Of a stretch of 64,000 nucleotides of DNA, positions 1 through 8,403 are shown piece after piece. The position numbers and the translations under genes were made by a program. Origin of the DNA: Fuscibacter oryzae (GTDB taxonomy: Bacteria > Pseudomonadota > Alphaproteobacteria > Rhodobacterales > Rhodobacteraceae); assembly GCF_016765795.1 (NCBI RefSeq), contig NZ_JAESVP010000002.1, positions 186,001-250,000 of the forward strand, written 5' to 3'. Below the pieces are notes generated by a model. That model was not told where the DNA came from. It did no database searches and saw only the letters and a list, made by a program, of their open reading frames with translations. Each line of letters begins with the position of its first letter. Position 1 is the stretch's first letter.

Positions 1-57
1 CATAGATTTTTCCAGATCCAGCACGCGGACCATGGTGTGCAGATAGCGGATGGTCAT
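1..57 (-). CDS. gloA: Lactoylglutathione lyase (glyoxalase I), 5' fragment
   Basis: Only the first 19 codons are inside the window; the gene reads off the left edge. The N-terminus MTIRYLHTMVRVLDLEKSM matches the opening of glyoxalase I proteins, where a histidine near residue 7 in the context LHTMxRVxDLxxS is the first metal ligand. The family isomerises the methylglyoxal-glutathione hemithioacetal to S-lactoylglutathione in the cytoplasm. A G-rich stretch just upstream of the ATG could be the ribosome binding site. It reads in the same direction as the Slam-like gene, about 70 bases downstream of its stop, so it may be read from that transcript. The identification rests on a very short stretch. 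Confidence 0.7.
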   Translation of the reverse strand, partial: MTIRYLHTMVRVLDLEKSM

Positions 58-125
58 GGAATATGCCCCTTTCAGTTTTGCTGGTCCCAAGGCTAGCCGC
101 CATGGCCGGGGAAGGCGAGGGGGGA

Positions 126-1478
126 TCAGAAGGTCGATCGGATGCCCAGCCGCAACTCTGCCTTGCGCGTGGTCAGCGCGGGGATGTTGGAATTTGTGCC
201 GCTCAACACCAGGCCGACTTCGGGGGCAAAGCCCATGTAATCGACCTTGCTGATCAGCGCCGTCACACCCAGCCGTGCGTTCACGTCCTGCCGGGTGGCG
301 AGGCCGGGCAGGGCGCGATCATACTGTGCCAGACCCAGCGTCGCAAAGGCGGACAGTTCCACCCCCAGAACCGGAGCGGCGCGTTGCCAGTCCAGCCGCA
401 GTTCGCCCTCTCTGCGGGCAATCGCGGCAGAGTCGGATTGAACGGTGCCCAGCGTCAAGCGGCTGGCCCAACGGTCGCCCGCCTCGCTGGCCCAGATCCA
501 GCCCACGCCGCCGCCGATTTTCTGCGAGGATCGGATATCGCTGTCCTTGCGCCGGGTATCGGTCACTTCCAGCGCCAGTGACAGGGCGTGGCGCTCGTCC
601 ATGCTGCGTTGCAGGCCAAAGGACAGTTGCGACCAATCGGCCAGCGCCGCGCCGCCCTGCCAGTCGCGCCCGATCCGCAGGGTAGAGGACAGCACGCTTT
701 CACCAAACCGCCTGTCATAGCCCGCAGACAGCGACAGGCCAGAGGTGGCATAGTCGCTGGCGCTGGCATCGGGCACCTGCGCGCGCGCGCTTTCGGACAG
801 AATATAGCGCGTGCTGTCTGCCGAAAGGCCAAGGGTGAAACCGGCCTCCTTGCCTGCGGGCAAACGCCAAGTCAGATCGCCTCCGACGCTGAAGCCAAGG
901 CCCGACAGTGGCACGGCATCGGGGTTGACGAATTCGATGCCGCCGACGACCAGCGTGTTTGAGGTCGGGCCATCATTCACGTTCGATGATGGAAACGCCC
1001 CAAAAGACAGCCGCGCCTTCAACGGGTTGCGACTGCGGACATAGGTGAAATCGCGCACCGCGACGGCGCGGGCGCGCGCGTCGGGGGCCAGTTCGGTGGC
1101 CCGGCGCAGCCAGAATTGCGCCGCCGTCCGCCGTCCGTCCGAAGCCAGTGCCTGCGCCATCGCCAGTGCCGCACCAAAGCGGTCCTCGTCGCGGGTGGCG
1201 ACGCGTTCGGCGTGGCGGGCGGCTTTTTGCGCGGCCTTGAAGGCGCCCAGATCGCGCTCGGCCCGCGACAGCACGATCAGCGCCACCACATCATCCGGGT
1301 CGCGCTGCAACAGGGCAAGGGCGGCGGCACGGGCAGCCGTGGCCTGCCCGTTCTGGACCAACTGTATGGCCAACGCGCGCCCTTGGCCGATCGAAAGCCG
1401 CGTTTCCGCCGTTGCGCCACAGGCCAGCGCCACCACCAGCCCGGCCACGCCCAAAAGGCGCGCCGTAGCCCGCATCAT
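126..1478 (-). CDS. Slam-like outer-membrane protein (surface lipoprotein assembly modifier family)
   Basis: 450 residues. A signal peptide (residues 1-24, ending ATAE) is followed by an alpha-helical, alanine-rich TPR-like region (about 25-145). The rest is an aromatic/glycine beta-barrel region ending in SISF-type order (GIRSTF) with a terminal phenylalanine. This two-part layout is that of Slam proteins, which move lipoproteins to the cell surface. The start overlaps the stop of the upstream lipoprotein gene (ATGATG over TGA), so the two are translationally coupled and the lipoprotein is the obvious client. The alternative ATG is one codon later. A plain TPR-containing porin is the other reading; the linked TbpB-like lipoprotein favours Slam. 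Confidence 0.72.
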   Translation of the reverse strand: MMRATARLLGVAGLVVALACGATAETRLSIGQGRALAIQLVQNGQATAARAAALALLQRDPDDVVALIVLSRAERDLGAFKAAQKAARHAERVATRDEDRFGAALAMAQALASDGRRTAAQFWLRRATELAPDARARAVAVRDFTYVRSRNPLKARLSFGAFPSSNVNDGPTSNTLVVGGIEFVNPDAVPLSGLGFSVGGDLTWRLPAGKEAGFTLGLSADSTRYILSESARAQVPDASASDYATSGLSLSAGYDRRFGESVLSSTLRIGRDWQGGAALADWSQLSFGLQRSMDERHALSLALEVTDTRRKDSDIRSSQKIGGGVGWIWASEAGDRWASRLTLGTVQSDSAAIARREGELRLDWQRAAPVLGVELSAFATLGLAQYDRALPGLATRQDVNARLGVTALISKVDYMGFAPEVGLVLSGTNSNIPALTTRKAELRLGIRSTF

Positions 1479-2350
1479 GGGCGCGTCGCGATCAGGATGC
1501 CGGTCTCTCGCATCGTGTTGCCGTTGGCACCTGCGCCTTCGCCCTCGAACACGATGATGCCCGCAATTTCGGTACCATTGGTCCCGCCGATCACGGCAGA
1601 CCAACTGCCAGTGCCCAGTTCGGTCGTGACAGTCCGGTTCACCACGGTGCCGCCGCTGATCTTGCCGTTGGCCCGGTCAATCTCGCCCGCAGCAAAGGTT
1701 ACATAATCGTTCATCGGCCCGATCAGAGATCCGTCTTCGGCATAAAGGTTGCGCCCGGTGATGGTGCCGATCACTGCGCCCACGCCGTCAAAATCGCCAA
1801 AGTCCAGCGACAGGTTGGAGCTGCCCGTTATATATTGCACGCCCACCGGGGCCGTCGCGCTGGCGTCGAACGACCGGACGGCGGCATATTCGCCGGTGAA
1901 AGTGTATTCGCCGGTCGAGGGCAGGTTGACGTTTCCTGTCCGCCGCACCGCCGCGCCGCCGGTTCCCGGCGTTACATAATCGCCGGTCTGGAAGGCCCCG
2001 CCCTCTACTGCGCCGGAATCCGACCGGCGGAAGACGGCATAGTAATTAAGGTCGCCGGCAACATTCTCGTATCGGCCAAAGCCCGTCGCGCCCAGCCCAC
2101 CCTGCCGCGCATAGACCGCCTGGCCATTGGCCGCCGTCGCGCCGTCGAACGGGATGTTGTTGACCACCAACTCATCTTTGCCCGCATCATAGGCCATGGA
2201 GTTCATCGTCAGCGCTGCGTTCAGGGCAGTTCCGTATTCGGCATTGCCCGAATTGTCTCCCGACCCGCTGTCGGGATTGCCCGTGAACGGGTTCCCGCCA
2301 CAACCTGTCAGGCCGATGGCTGCCACCAGCATCGCGCGTTTCACAAACAT
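1475..2350 (-). CDS. TbpB-like beta-barrel surface lipoprotein
   Basis: 291 residues. A lipoprotein signal with lipobox LTGC gives a lipid-anchored Cys at about residue 17. A Gly/Asn/Ser-rich linker follows, then a beta-strand-rich domain with alternating Gly/Tyr/Thr. The segment LSLDFGDFDGVGAVIGTITG and the end EIAGIIVFEGEG recall the eight-stranded barrel at the C-terminus of transferrin-binding-protein-B-like lipoproteins. There is no sign of the full two-lobed TbpB, so the ligand cannot be inferred. The ATG has a good GAGGGG ribosome binding site. It is the first gene of a two-gene operon with the Slam-like protein and is divergent from thyX. It is likely displayed on the cell surface. 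Confidence 0.7.
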   Translation of the reverse strand: MFVKRAMLVAAIGLTGCGGNPFTGNPDSGSGDNSGNAEYGTALNAALTMNSMAYDAGKDELVVNNIPFDGATAANGQAVYARQGGLGATGFGRYENVAGDLNYYAVFRRSDSGAVEGGAFQTGDYVTPGTGGAAVRRTGNVNLPSTGEYTFTGEYAAVRSFDASATAPVGVQYITGSSNLSLDFGDFDGVGAVIGTITGRNLYAEDGSLIGPMNDYVTFAAGEIDRANGKISGGTVVNRTVTTELGTGSWSAVIGGTNGTEIAGIIVFEGEGAGANGNTMRETGILIATRP

Positions 2351-2539
2351 TTACTGCCCCTCGCAATTTTTCGTGAATTTGCCGTGAAAGCCCCTGAAAG
2401 TCAAAGAGGATCGCCCGCCGCCTTGCAATCGCACCCCAGTGTCGCGCCTGTGCATCACGCTTTCCATGGTGGTTCCGCAAATGGCCTGCCCCAGATATAG
2501 TCGGCGCCAACACCAGATTCGCCCGCGAAAGGCCACGCC

Positions 2540-3445
2540 ATGTCCCTGACCCAAGAACAGCTCTCCGAGATCGAGGCCGCCCGCTCCACCCCGCGCCCCA
2601 CCCTGCGCGCTGTCAGCGAAGGAATGGAGGCCCATCTCTACCGCGCCCATCCGGTGCTGGACCACGGCTTCATCCGCGTGGTCGATTACATGGGTGACGA
2701 TGCCGCCATCGTGCAGGCGGCGCGGGTTTCCTATGGCGCGGGCACCAAGCATGTCTCGAACGACGAGGGGCTGATCCGTTACCTCATGCGGCACTGGCAT
2801 TCGACCCCGTTCGAGATGTGCGAGGTCAAGCTGCATGTGAAGCTGCCGGTGTTCGTGGCCCGCCAGTGGATCCGCCACCGCACCGCCAACGTCAACGAAT
2901 ACTCGGCCCGCTATTCCATTCTGGACCGCGAATTCTACATCCCCGCGCCCGAGCAGCTTGCCGCGCAAAGCACAGTGAACAATCAGGGGAGGGGAGAGGT
3001 TCTGACCGGCGCCGAGGCCGCCCGCGTGCTGGAGATGCTGAAATCCGACGCCAACCGCAGCTATGACCATTACGAGGCGATGCTGAGCCAGGAGGGCCAG
3101 CAGGGTCTGGCCCGAGAGCTGGCCCGCATGAACCTGCCCGCCAATATCTATACCCAATGGTATTGGAAGGTAGACCTGCACAACCTGTTCCACTTCCTGC
3201 GCCTGCGCGCCGACGCCCATGCCCAATACGAAATCCGGGTTTATGCCGAGGCGATTGCCGCCTGCGTGAAAGACTGGGTGCCCTTGGCCTTTGCGGCGTT
3301 CGAGGATTACCGGATGGGCGGGGTGACCCTAAGCGGCAAGGCGATTGCGGTGCTGAAGCGGCGGCTGGCCGGGGAGGTTGTGGCGCAGGAGGACAGCGGG
3401 ATGAGCAAGGGGGAATGGCGGGAGTTTGAGGGGGTTTGGGGATGA
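2540..3445 (+). CDS. thyX: FAD-dependent thymidylate synthase ThyX
   Basis: 301 residues. It makes dTMP from dUMP with methylenetetrahydrofolate as carbon donor and FAD/NADPH as reductant. The family signature RHRX7S is present as RHRTANVNEYS, followed by ARYS. Other conserved pieces are the N-terminal VARVSYGAGTK-type loop, HNLFHFLRLR and the AQYEIRVYAEAI helix. The length is slightly above that of bacterial ThyX (about 220-300), as in other Rhodobacteraceae. No thyA is seen in the window. The stop codon overlaps the ATG of the following AT-rich gene (ATGA). Confidence 0.97.
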   Translation: MSLTQEQLSEIEAARSTPRPTLRAVSEGMEAHLYRAHPVLDHGFIRVVDYMGDDAAIVQAARVSYGAGTKHVSNDEGLIRYLMRHWHSTPFEMCEVKLHVKLPVFVARQWIRHRTANVNEYSARYSILDREFYIPAPEQLAAQSTVNNQGRGEVLTGAEAARVLEMLKSDANRSYDHYEAMLSQEGQQGLARELARMNLPANIYTQWYWKVDLHNLFHFLRLRADAHAQYEIRVYAEAIAACVKDWVPLAFAAFEDYRMGGVTLSGKAIAVLKRRLAGEVVAQEDSGMSKGEWREFEGVWG

Positions 3446-4056
3446 GTTGGTGGACATTGATGACGGAAGCTCAGGCAACAATTATAAGCGGCGTTTTAAC
3501 AGTTTTAGCTGGTATAATTGCTGCCTTGCTAGGAGGGTGGGTATTTTCTAAAAAAGTAAAGTCGTTGGAGGATGCAATTTCTGACGCGAATGACAAGCTG
3601 GGCCTTCATGTTGAAGGCTTTAAAAAAGAAATTGATAAGCTAGGGGAGAGGTTGAAGGAAATACAAGAGGTAACCCAGGAGACTGGCGAAAAAGTTATCA
3701 GGCAGAATGCAGATATTGTTGATCGGCAAGAAGCAGTGCAAGATTTGGCTACATCACCAGATGGAGACTTGAAGTCCAAATTCAGTGAGGCATGGGAGGT
3801 AGTTAGGTCAGCTATTGAGGATCGCGCGGTTGATCCATCCATAGATGGCAGAACAAGGGCAAAATATCTTAGAATAGATCGTCGCCAATATCGCGATCTG
3901 GCAAACGCTCTCCGGGCGGATGGAAATTTGAATTTAGACGAAGGATCCGTCTTTGGTGCTATTGAACTTAGACAATCGTACCGCAACGGTAGACGGGTAA
4001 TTAACATTGAGGATGTGGCGAAAATGAAGACTTTTTCTGATGCTATTCAAACGTAG
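3442..4056 (+). CDS. Unknown membrane-anchored coiled-coil protein (AT-rich islet gene)
   Basis: 204 residues, family not recognised. After a short N-terminus there is one hydrophobic segment (about residues 8-32, rich in Ile/Leu/Ala/Gly). A charged heptad-like helical region follows (about 38-105, many Lys/Glu/Asp), then a globular C-terminal domain (about 110-204) rich in Arg/Asp. This suggests an inner-membrane anchor with a cytoplasmic coiled coil. Codon use differs sharply from the neighbours, with many A/T third positions (ATA, TTA, GTA, AAA), which suggests recent acquisition. The start ATG overlaps the thyX stop; a TTG two codons upstream is less likely. Low GC continues about 100 bases past the stop. 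No function is assigned. Confidence 0.75.
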   Translation: MSWWTLMTEAQATIISGVLTVLAGIIAALLGGWVFSKKVKSLEDAISDANDKLGLHVEGFKKEIDKLGERLKEIQEVTQETGEKVIRQNADIVDRQEAVQDLATSPDGDLKSKFSEAWEVVRSAIEDRAVDPSIDGRTRAKYLRIDRRQYRDLANALRADGNLNLDEGSVFGAIELRQSYRNGRRVINIEDVAKMKTFSDAIQT

Positions 4057-4407
4057 GCTTTGTGATTGGCGCGCATCACACTCGTCATCGCAATCTTAAT
4101 GACGGCGCGTGTAATGCATATTCAATCTTCCCTCACAGAATTTCAGCCACATGCCGGAATTCTGCTGCGTCCGCCCCCCGGAGGGCGGACGCATTCGCGT
4201 CCATCGGGGCGGGCGCATCAGAATTGGCAGCCATAGGGCAAGTTGAACACCCGTTGCCCTGCGGCTTGGGCCTTCGGGCAACGGCGCGGGCGGCTTGCCA
4301 CTGGCAAGCCCCCTGATCGCGCCCGGCGCATTTTCTGAATCGTTGAGGAAAAGCCGAATCCGTGGCACATTTTTCCGGCGCATTTCGCGCCATTTCAGGG
4401 GGTAAAC
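4057..4407 (+). other. Spacer with several hairpins, no convincing gene
   Basis: The first ~100 bases are AT-rich and continue the islet. From 4166 the spacer is GC-rich and hairpin-rich. 4166-4193 is a perfect 11-bp stem (TGCGTCCGCCC) with a 6-base loop. 4235-4260 is a 7-bp stem (AGGGCAA/TTGCCCT). 4292-4310 is an 8-bp stem (GGCTTGCC) with loop ACT. None is followed by a T-run, so they are weak as intrinsic terminators. The short open frames on both strands have no ribosome binding site and no family resemblance. A promoter for the gene at 4408 should lie in the last 100 bases. Confidence 0.6.
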
Positions 4408-4791
4408 ATGCTTCGTTCTGCTTGCACTTCGCCCACCAAATTCATCATCAGCGCGGCCGTTGGCCTTTTCTTTGTCTCCAGCCCCGTCAGCGCACAGGAA
4501 TTCATGACCCAGGCCGAACTTTTGGCCACCATTCCGGGCCGCACCATTCAGGCCAAGACCGACAAGGGCGTGCCATGGGCGCAGGCCTATAGCGCGGGCA
4601 AGAAGAAGGGCAACATTGCCGTGAACTTCAACGGCGAGATGCTCAAGTCAAAATGGTACGTCAAGGACGATCAGTGGTGTGAGGACTGGGGCGATGGCAA
4701 GGCCTGCTGGGATGTCGAGCGGGTCGATGCCAATTCTTTGCGGATGTATGAGAACGGCAAGCCCAAGAAGAACCTTTGGAAGCTGAAATAG
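4408..4791 (+). CDS. Small exported protein of unknown function
   Basis: 127 residues. An N-terminal signal peptide has a hydrophobic core around residues 13-25 and an SPVSA-Q cleavage-type site. It leaves a mature periplasmic domain of about 95 residues with two cysteines (WCEDW and ACWDV) about a dozen residues apart that could form a disulphide. The pattern 'LLATIPGRTIQ...GxxxVNFNG...W...WC' resembles small periplasmic DUF995-like proteins, but I cannot assign the family firmly. A GGGGG ribosome binding site lies about 6 bases before the ATG. The gene stands alone, convergent with the globin gene. Confidence 0.75.
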   Translation: MLRSACTSPTKFIISAAVGLFFVSSPVSAQEFMTQAELLATIPGRTIQAKTDKGVPWAQAYSAGKKKGNIAVNFNGEMLKSKWYVKDDQWCEDWGDGKACWDVERVDANSLRMYENGKPKKNLWKLK

Positions 4792-4819
4792 CACCAATTG
4801 GGTGAGGGTCGCACGGCCC

Positions 4820-5209
4820 TCACCGCATCCGCACAAACCCTTCCACTCCCATCCGCAGCGATGATCCGATCCGATGCGCCAGCGCCGACCAGGCCTCTAC
4901 CTGATCCGGGCGCAACTCCTGCGCCAGAACGCTATCGAACAGCCCCAGCCAGACCGGGAACATCGGCCCCTTCACGTTCCCCGCCGCAAGATGGGCCTGC
5001 ATCGGGTTACCGTCATAACTCCGCTCCAACAAAATCGCGTTGCGCCAGAAGGCGGCGATTTTCGCCTCATGTTCGGGCCAGTCGGTGACATGGGCGGCGA
5101 AGATAGGGCCAAGGCCGGGGTGCTGGCGGATGGCGGCGTAAAAGCTGGCGACGACGCGGGCGATGTCATCAGCGGTAATGTCAAAGCGGGGCGGCAGGGC
5201 GTTGGTCAT
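4820..5209 (-). CDS. Group III truncated haemoglobin
   Basis: 129 residues, the usual size of a truncated globin. The pattern VASFYAAIRQHPGLGPIF ... WPEHEAKIAAFWRNAIL ... GNPMQAHLAAG is the group III (trHbP) type; the His in MQAHL fits the proximal haem ligand. Members bind O2 or NO in the cytoplasm and are often linked to microaerobic or nitrosative conditions. A longer open frame extends upstream, but the ATG at 5209 gives the family length and the expected N-terminus. It is divergent from ileS. Confidence 0.88.
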   Translation of the reverse strand: MTNALPPRFDITADDIARVVASFYAAIRQHPGLGPIFAAHVTDWPEHEAKIAAFWRNAILLERSYDGNPMQAHLAAGNVKGPMFPVWLGLFDSVLAQELRPDQVEAWSALAHRIGSSLRMGVEGFVRMR

Positions 5210-5435
5210 GGTGCCAAGCTGGGGCAGGGCGCGGGCGGGCGCAAGTGGACCGGCGGTCGCAGGGGCGTTGCCCCCCTTTACCACCTCTGGTGCCCCCCCT
5301 ATAAGGCGGGGCATGAGCCGGATGATCGCGGAACCCCGTCGAATTATCGGCCCGGCGTCCTGACGGGGCGCCGGGAGCTTGGCGCTTGGCCGCCCCCTTT
5401 GACCTGTTCCTGCCCTTTCCCAAGGACCGCCACCG

Positions 5436-8321
5436 ATGTCCGCCGACACTCCTGACTATCGCAATACCGTTTTTCTGCCTGAAACCGAATTTCCCATGCG
5501 GGCGGGCCTGCCGCAGCGCGAGCCCGACTGGCTGGCCCGGTGGGAACGGCTGGGCGTCTATGACCGCCTGCGCGCGCAAAAAGGCCGCACGCCGTTTGTG
5601 CTGCACGACGGCCCCCCCTATGCCAACGGGCACCTGCATATCGGCCACGCGCTGAACAAGGTGCTGAAGGACATGGTGGTGCGCAGCCAGCAGATGATGG
5701 GCCGCGACGCCCGCTATGTGCCCGGCTGGGATTGCCACGGTCTGCCGATCGAATGGAAGATCGAGGAACAATACCGGGCGAAGGGCCTGAACAAGGACGA
5801 CGTGGATGTGGTCGCCTTCCGTCAGGAATGCCGCAAGTTCGCCGAGGGCTGGATTGACGTGCAGCGCGCCGAGTTCAAGCGGCTGGGCGTGACCGGCAAA
5901 TGGGACAAGCCCTACCTCACGATGGACTTCCACGCCGAGGCGGTGATCGCCGACGAGTTCATGCGGTTCCTGATGAACGGTTCGCTCTATCAGGGGTCAA
6001 AGCCGGTGATGTGGTCTCCGGTCGAGAAAACCGCGCTGGCCGAGGCGGAGGTGGAGTATCACGACCACACCAGCCATATGGTGTGGGTGCGGTTCCCTGT
6101 AATTGGCGGCGGCACGGATGACACGACCCACGCCAATGTGCTGATCTGGACCACAACGCCTTGGACGATCCCGCAGAACCGCGCTGTGTCGTTCGGGCCG
6201 GGCATCGCATACGGCCTTTATCAACTCACCCCTGACGATCAGCATGAACATGTGCTGGTTGCCGATGCGCTGGCAAGCCAAGTCTTTGCACAAGCCAAGC
6301 TGAGTGAAGATCATGTTCACCGCCTGCGTGATGTTTCTGCAGAGGAATTGGCTCGACTGACTCTTGCCCACCCTTACGCCGCCATTCCCGGCGGCAATGG
6401 CGAATGGGACTATCCCGTCCCCCTTCTCCCAGGCGATCACGTCACCGATGATGCGGGCACCGGCTTTGTCCATACTGCGCCCAGCCATGGCGATGACGAC
6501 TATCAGATGGGGCTGAAATTCCAGCTTCCGATGACCTATAACGTCGAGCCGGACGGCAGCTATCGCGCCAGCTTGCCCTTGTTCGGCGGGCAGCACATCA
6601 TCCTTCCCGATGGCAAGGAAGGGCCGGCCAACGTCAGCAATATCAAGGTGATGGCGGCCCAAGGCGCGCTGTTTGCCAAGGGCAAGCTGAAGCACAGCTA
6701 TCCTCATTCGTGGCGGTCGAAGGCGCCGCTGATCTATCGCAACACGCCGCAGTGGTTCGTCGCCATTGACCGGCAGTTGGACGACGGCATGTCCACCTAT
6801 GGCGACACAATCCGCAGCCGTGCGCTCAATTCGATCAACCAGTTGGTCGAGTGGACGCCGGTGACGGGCCGCAACCGCCTGCATTCGATGATCGAGGCGC
6901 GGCCCGACTGGGTTCTGTCGCGTCAACGCGCCTGGGGCGTGCCGCTGACCTGTTTCGTGAAAAAGGGCGCGCTGCCGACCGACGTCGATTTCCTGCTGAA
7001 AAACCCCGAGGTCAACGCGCGTATCAAAGCCGCCTTTGAGGCCGAGGGCGCGGATGTCTGGTATGTGGCGGGCTTTAAGGAGCGGGTGCTGGCGGGCATC
7101 GTGGACCCCGAGGATTACCAGCAGGTCTATGACGTGCTGGACGTGTGGTTCGATAGCGGCTCAACCCATGCCTTCGCGCTGCGCGACCGCGAGGATGGCG
7201 CGCCCGATGGTCTTGCCGACCTCTATCTTGAGGGCACCGACCAGCATCGCGGCTGGTTCCATTCCAGCATGCTGCAATCTTGCGGCACCAAGGGCCGGGC
7301 TCCTTACCGGGGCGTTCTGACCCACGGGTTCACCTTGGACGAAAAGGGCATGAAAATGTCCAAGTCGCTTGGGAATACCGTGGCCCCGGAAGAGGTTATC
7401 AAGGAATACGGCGCCGACATCCTGCGGCTGTGGGTGGCGCAGTCCGACTATACGATCGACCTGCGCATCGGAAAGGAAATCCTGAAAGGGGTGGCCGACA
7501 GCTATCGCCGCCTGCGCAACACCATGCGCTTTCTGCTGGGCAATCTTGACGGGTTTACCGAGACCGAACGCGTGGCCCCGGCCGATATGCCAGAGCTGGA
7601 ACGCTGGGTGCTGCACCGCTTGGCTGAACTCGATGCCGAGGTGCGCAGCGGTTATGCGCGCTATGACTTCCAGGGCGTGTTCCAAAAGCTGTTCACTTTC
7701 TGCACCACAGACCTGTCTGCGGTCTATTTCGACATCCGGAAAGACAGCCTTTACTGCGACGCCGCCAGCGACCCGCGCCGCCGCGCCGCGCGTACCGTGC
7801 TGGACCTGCTGTTCCAGCGCCTGACCAAATGGCTGGCCCCGATCCTGGTGTTCACCATGGAAGAGGTCTGGCTGTGCCGGAACCCCGGTGAGGACTCGTC
7901 GGTCCACCTGACCGACTTCCCCGACACGCCCGCCGACTGGCTGAACCCCCAGCTCGCCGCGAAGTGGGAGGGCATCCGCACCGCCCGCCGCGTGGTGACG
8001 GGGGCGTTGGAGGTGCAGCGCACCGCCAAGGTGATCGGGGCGAGCCTTGAGGCCGCTCCTGTCGTGCACGTCGCCGATACCGCCATTCTGGCAGCGCTGA
8101 AATCGGTGGAGTTTGCCGATCTTTGCATCACCAGCGGCATTTCCCTGACCGCTGACCCCGAACCGCAAGAGGCGTTCCGCCTGCCCGAAGTTCCGGGCGT
8201 GGGCGTGGTGTTCGAACGCGCGATGGGCGAGAAATGCGAACGCTGCTGGAAGGTTCTGCCAGATGTGGGCAGCCACAAGCACCCCGGCACCTGTGCGCGG
8301 TGCAACGCGGCGCTGGGTTAA
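5436..8321 (+). CDS. ileS: Isoleucyl-tRNA synthetase
   Basis: 961 residues. It charges tRNA-Ile and edits valine. The class I signatures are present: HIGH (residues 68-71, in NGHLHIGHALNK) and KMSKS (about residue 640, in GMKMSKSLGNT). The CP1 editing domain contains TTTPWTIPQNRA and the DDAGTGFVHTAPSHGDDD motif. The C-terminus has a Cys4 zinc site (CERCWK and CARC), the bacterial zinc-type form. The gene is monocistronic and ends in a strong hairpin. A stretch around 6210-6370, inside the editing domain, uses noticeably more A/T-ending codons than the rest. Confidence 0.99.
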   Translation: MSADTPDYRNTVFLPETEFPMRAGLPQREPDWLARWERLGVYDRLRAQKGRTPFVLHDGPPYANGHLHIGHALNKVLKDMVVRSQQMMGRDARYVPGWDCHGLPIEWKIEEQYRAKGLNKDDVDVVAFRQECRKFAEGWIDVQRAEFKRLGVTGKWDKPYLTMDFHAEAVIADEFMRFLMNGSLYQGSKPVMWSPVEKTALAEAEVEYHDHTSHMVWVRFPVIGGGTDDTTHANVLIWTTTPWTIPQNRAVSFGPGIAYGLYQLTPDDQHEHVLVADALASQVFAQAKLSEDHVHRLRDVSAEELARLTLAHPYAAIPGGNGEWDYPVPLLPGDHVTDDAGTGFVHTAPSHGDDDYQMGLKFQLPMTYNVEPDGSYRASLPLFGGQHIILPDGKEGPANVSNIKVMAAQGALFAKGKLKHSYPHSWRSKAPLIYRNTPQWFVAIDRQLDDGMSTYGDTIRSRALNSINQLVEWTPVTGRNRLHSMIEARPDWVLSRQRAWGVPLTCFVKKGALPTDVDFLLKNPEVNARIKAAFEAEGADVWYVAGFKERVLAGIVDPEDYQQVYDVLDVWFDSGSTHAFALRDREDGAPDGLADLYLEGTDQHRGWFHSSMLQSCGTKGRAPYRGVLTHGFTLDEKGMKMSKSLGNTVAPEEVIKEYGADILRLWVAQSDYTIDLRIGKEILKGVADSYRRLRNTMRFLLGNLDGFTETERVAPADMPELERWVLHRLAELDAEVRSGYARYDFQGVFQKLFTFCTTDLSAVYFDIRKDSLYCDAASDPRRRAARTVLDLLFQRLTKWLAPILVFTMEEVWLCRNPGEDSSVHLTDFPDTPADWLNPQLAAKWEGIRTARRVVTGALEVQRTAKVIGASLEAAPVVHVADTAILAALKSVEFADLCITSGISLTADPEPQEAFRLPEVPGVGVVFERAMGEKCERCWKVLPDVGSHKHPGTCARCNAALG

Positions 8322-8329
8322 GAAACGAA

Positions 8330-8356
8330 GAAGGGCGGGTCATCGACCCGCCCTTC
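8330..8356. terminator. Hairpin terminator after ileS, bidirectional
   Basis: Perfect 12-bp inverted repeat (GAAGGGCGGGTC / GACCCGCCCTTC) with a 3-base loop. It starts 8 bases after the ileS stop and lies between two converging genes. There is no long T-run on either side, but the stem is very stable. Confidence 0.85.
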
Positions 8357-8403
8357 GCATAAATGGCTTCGCGGGGGTGTTTGGCCCGCCGCGAAGAGGT
8401 TGC

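Noticed and set aside
3436-3441. TTG start two codons upstream of the islet gene
   Set aside because: The ATG at 3442 overlaps the thyX stop in the usual ATGA arrangement and needs no rare start.
4062-4393. Short open frames in the spacer before the exported-protein gene
   Set aside because: They run through the hairpins, have no ribosome binding site and no recognisable composition of a protein.
5210-5435. T-box or other leader control of ileS
   Set aside because: One GC-rich hairpin (CCCGGCG arms at 5351-5375) is present, but there is no T-box sequence or specifier structure, and T-boxes are not expected in proteobacteria.
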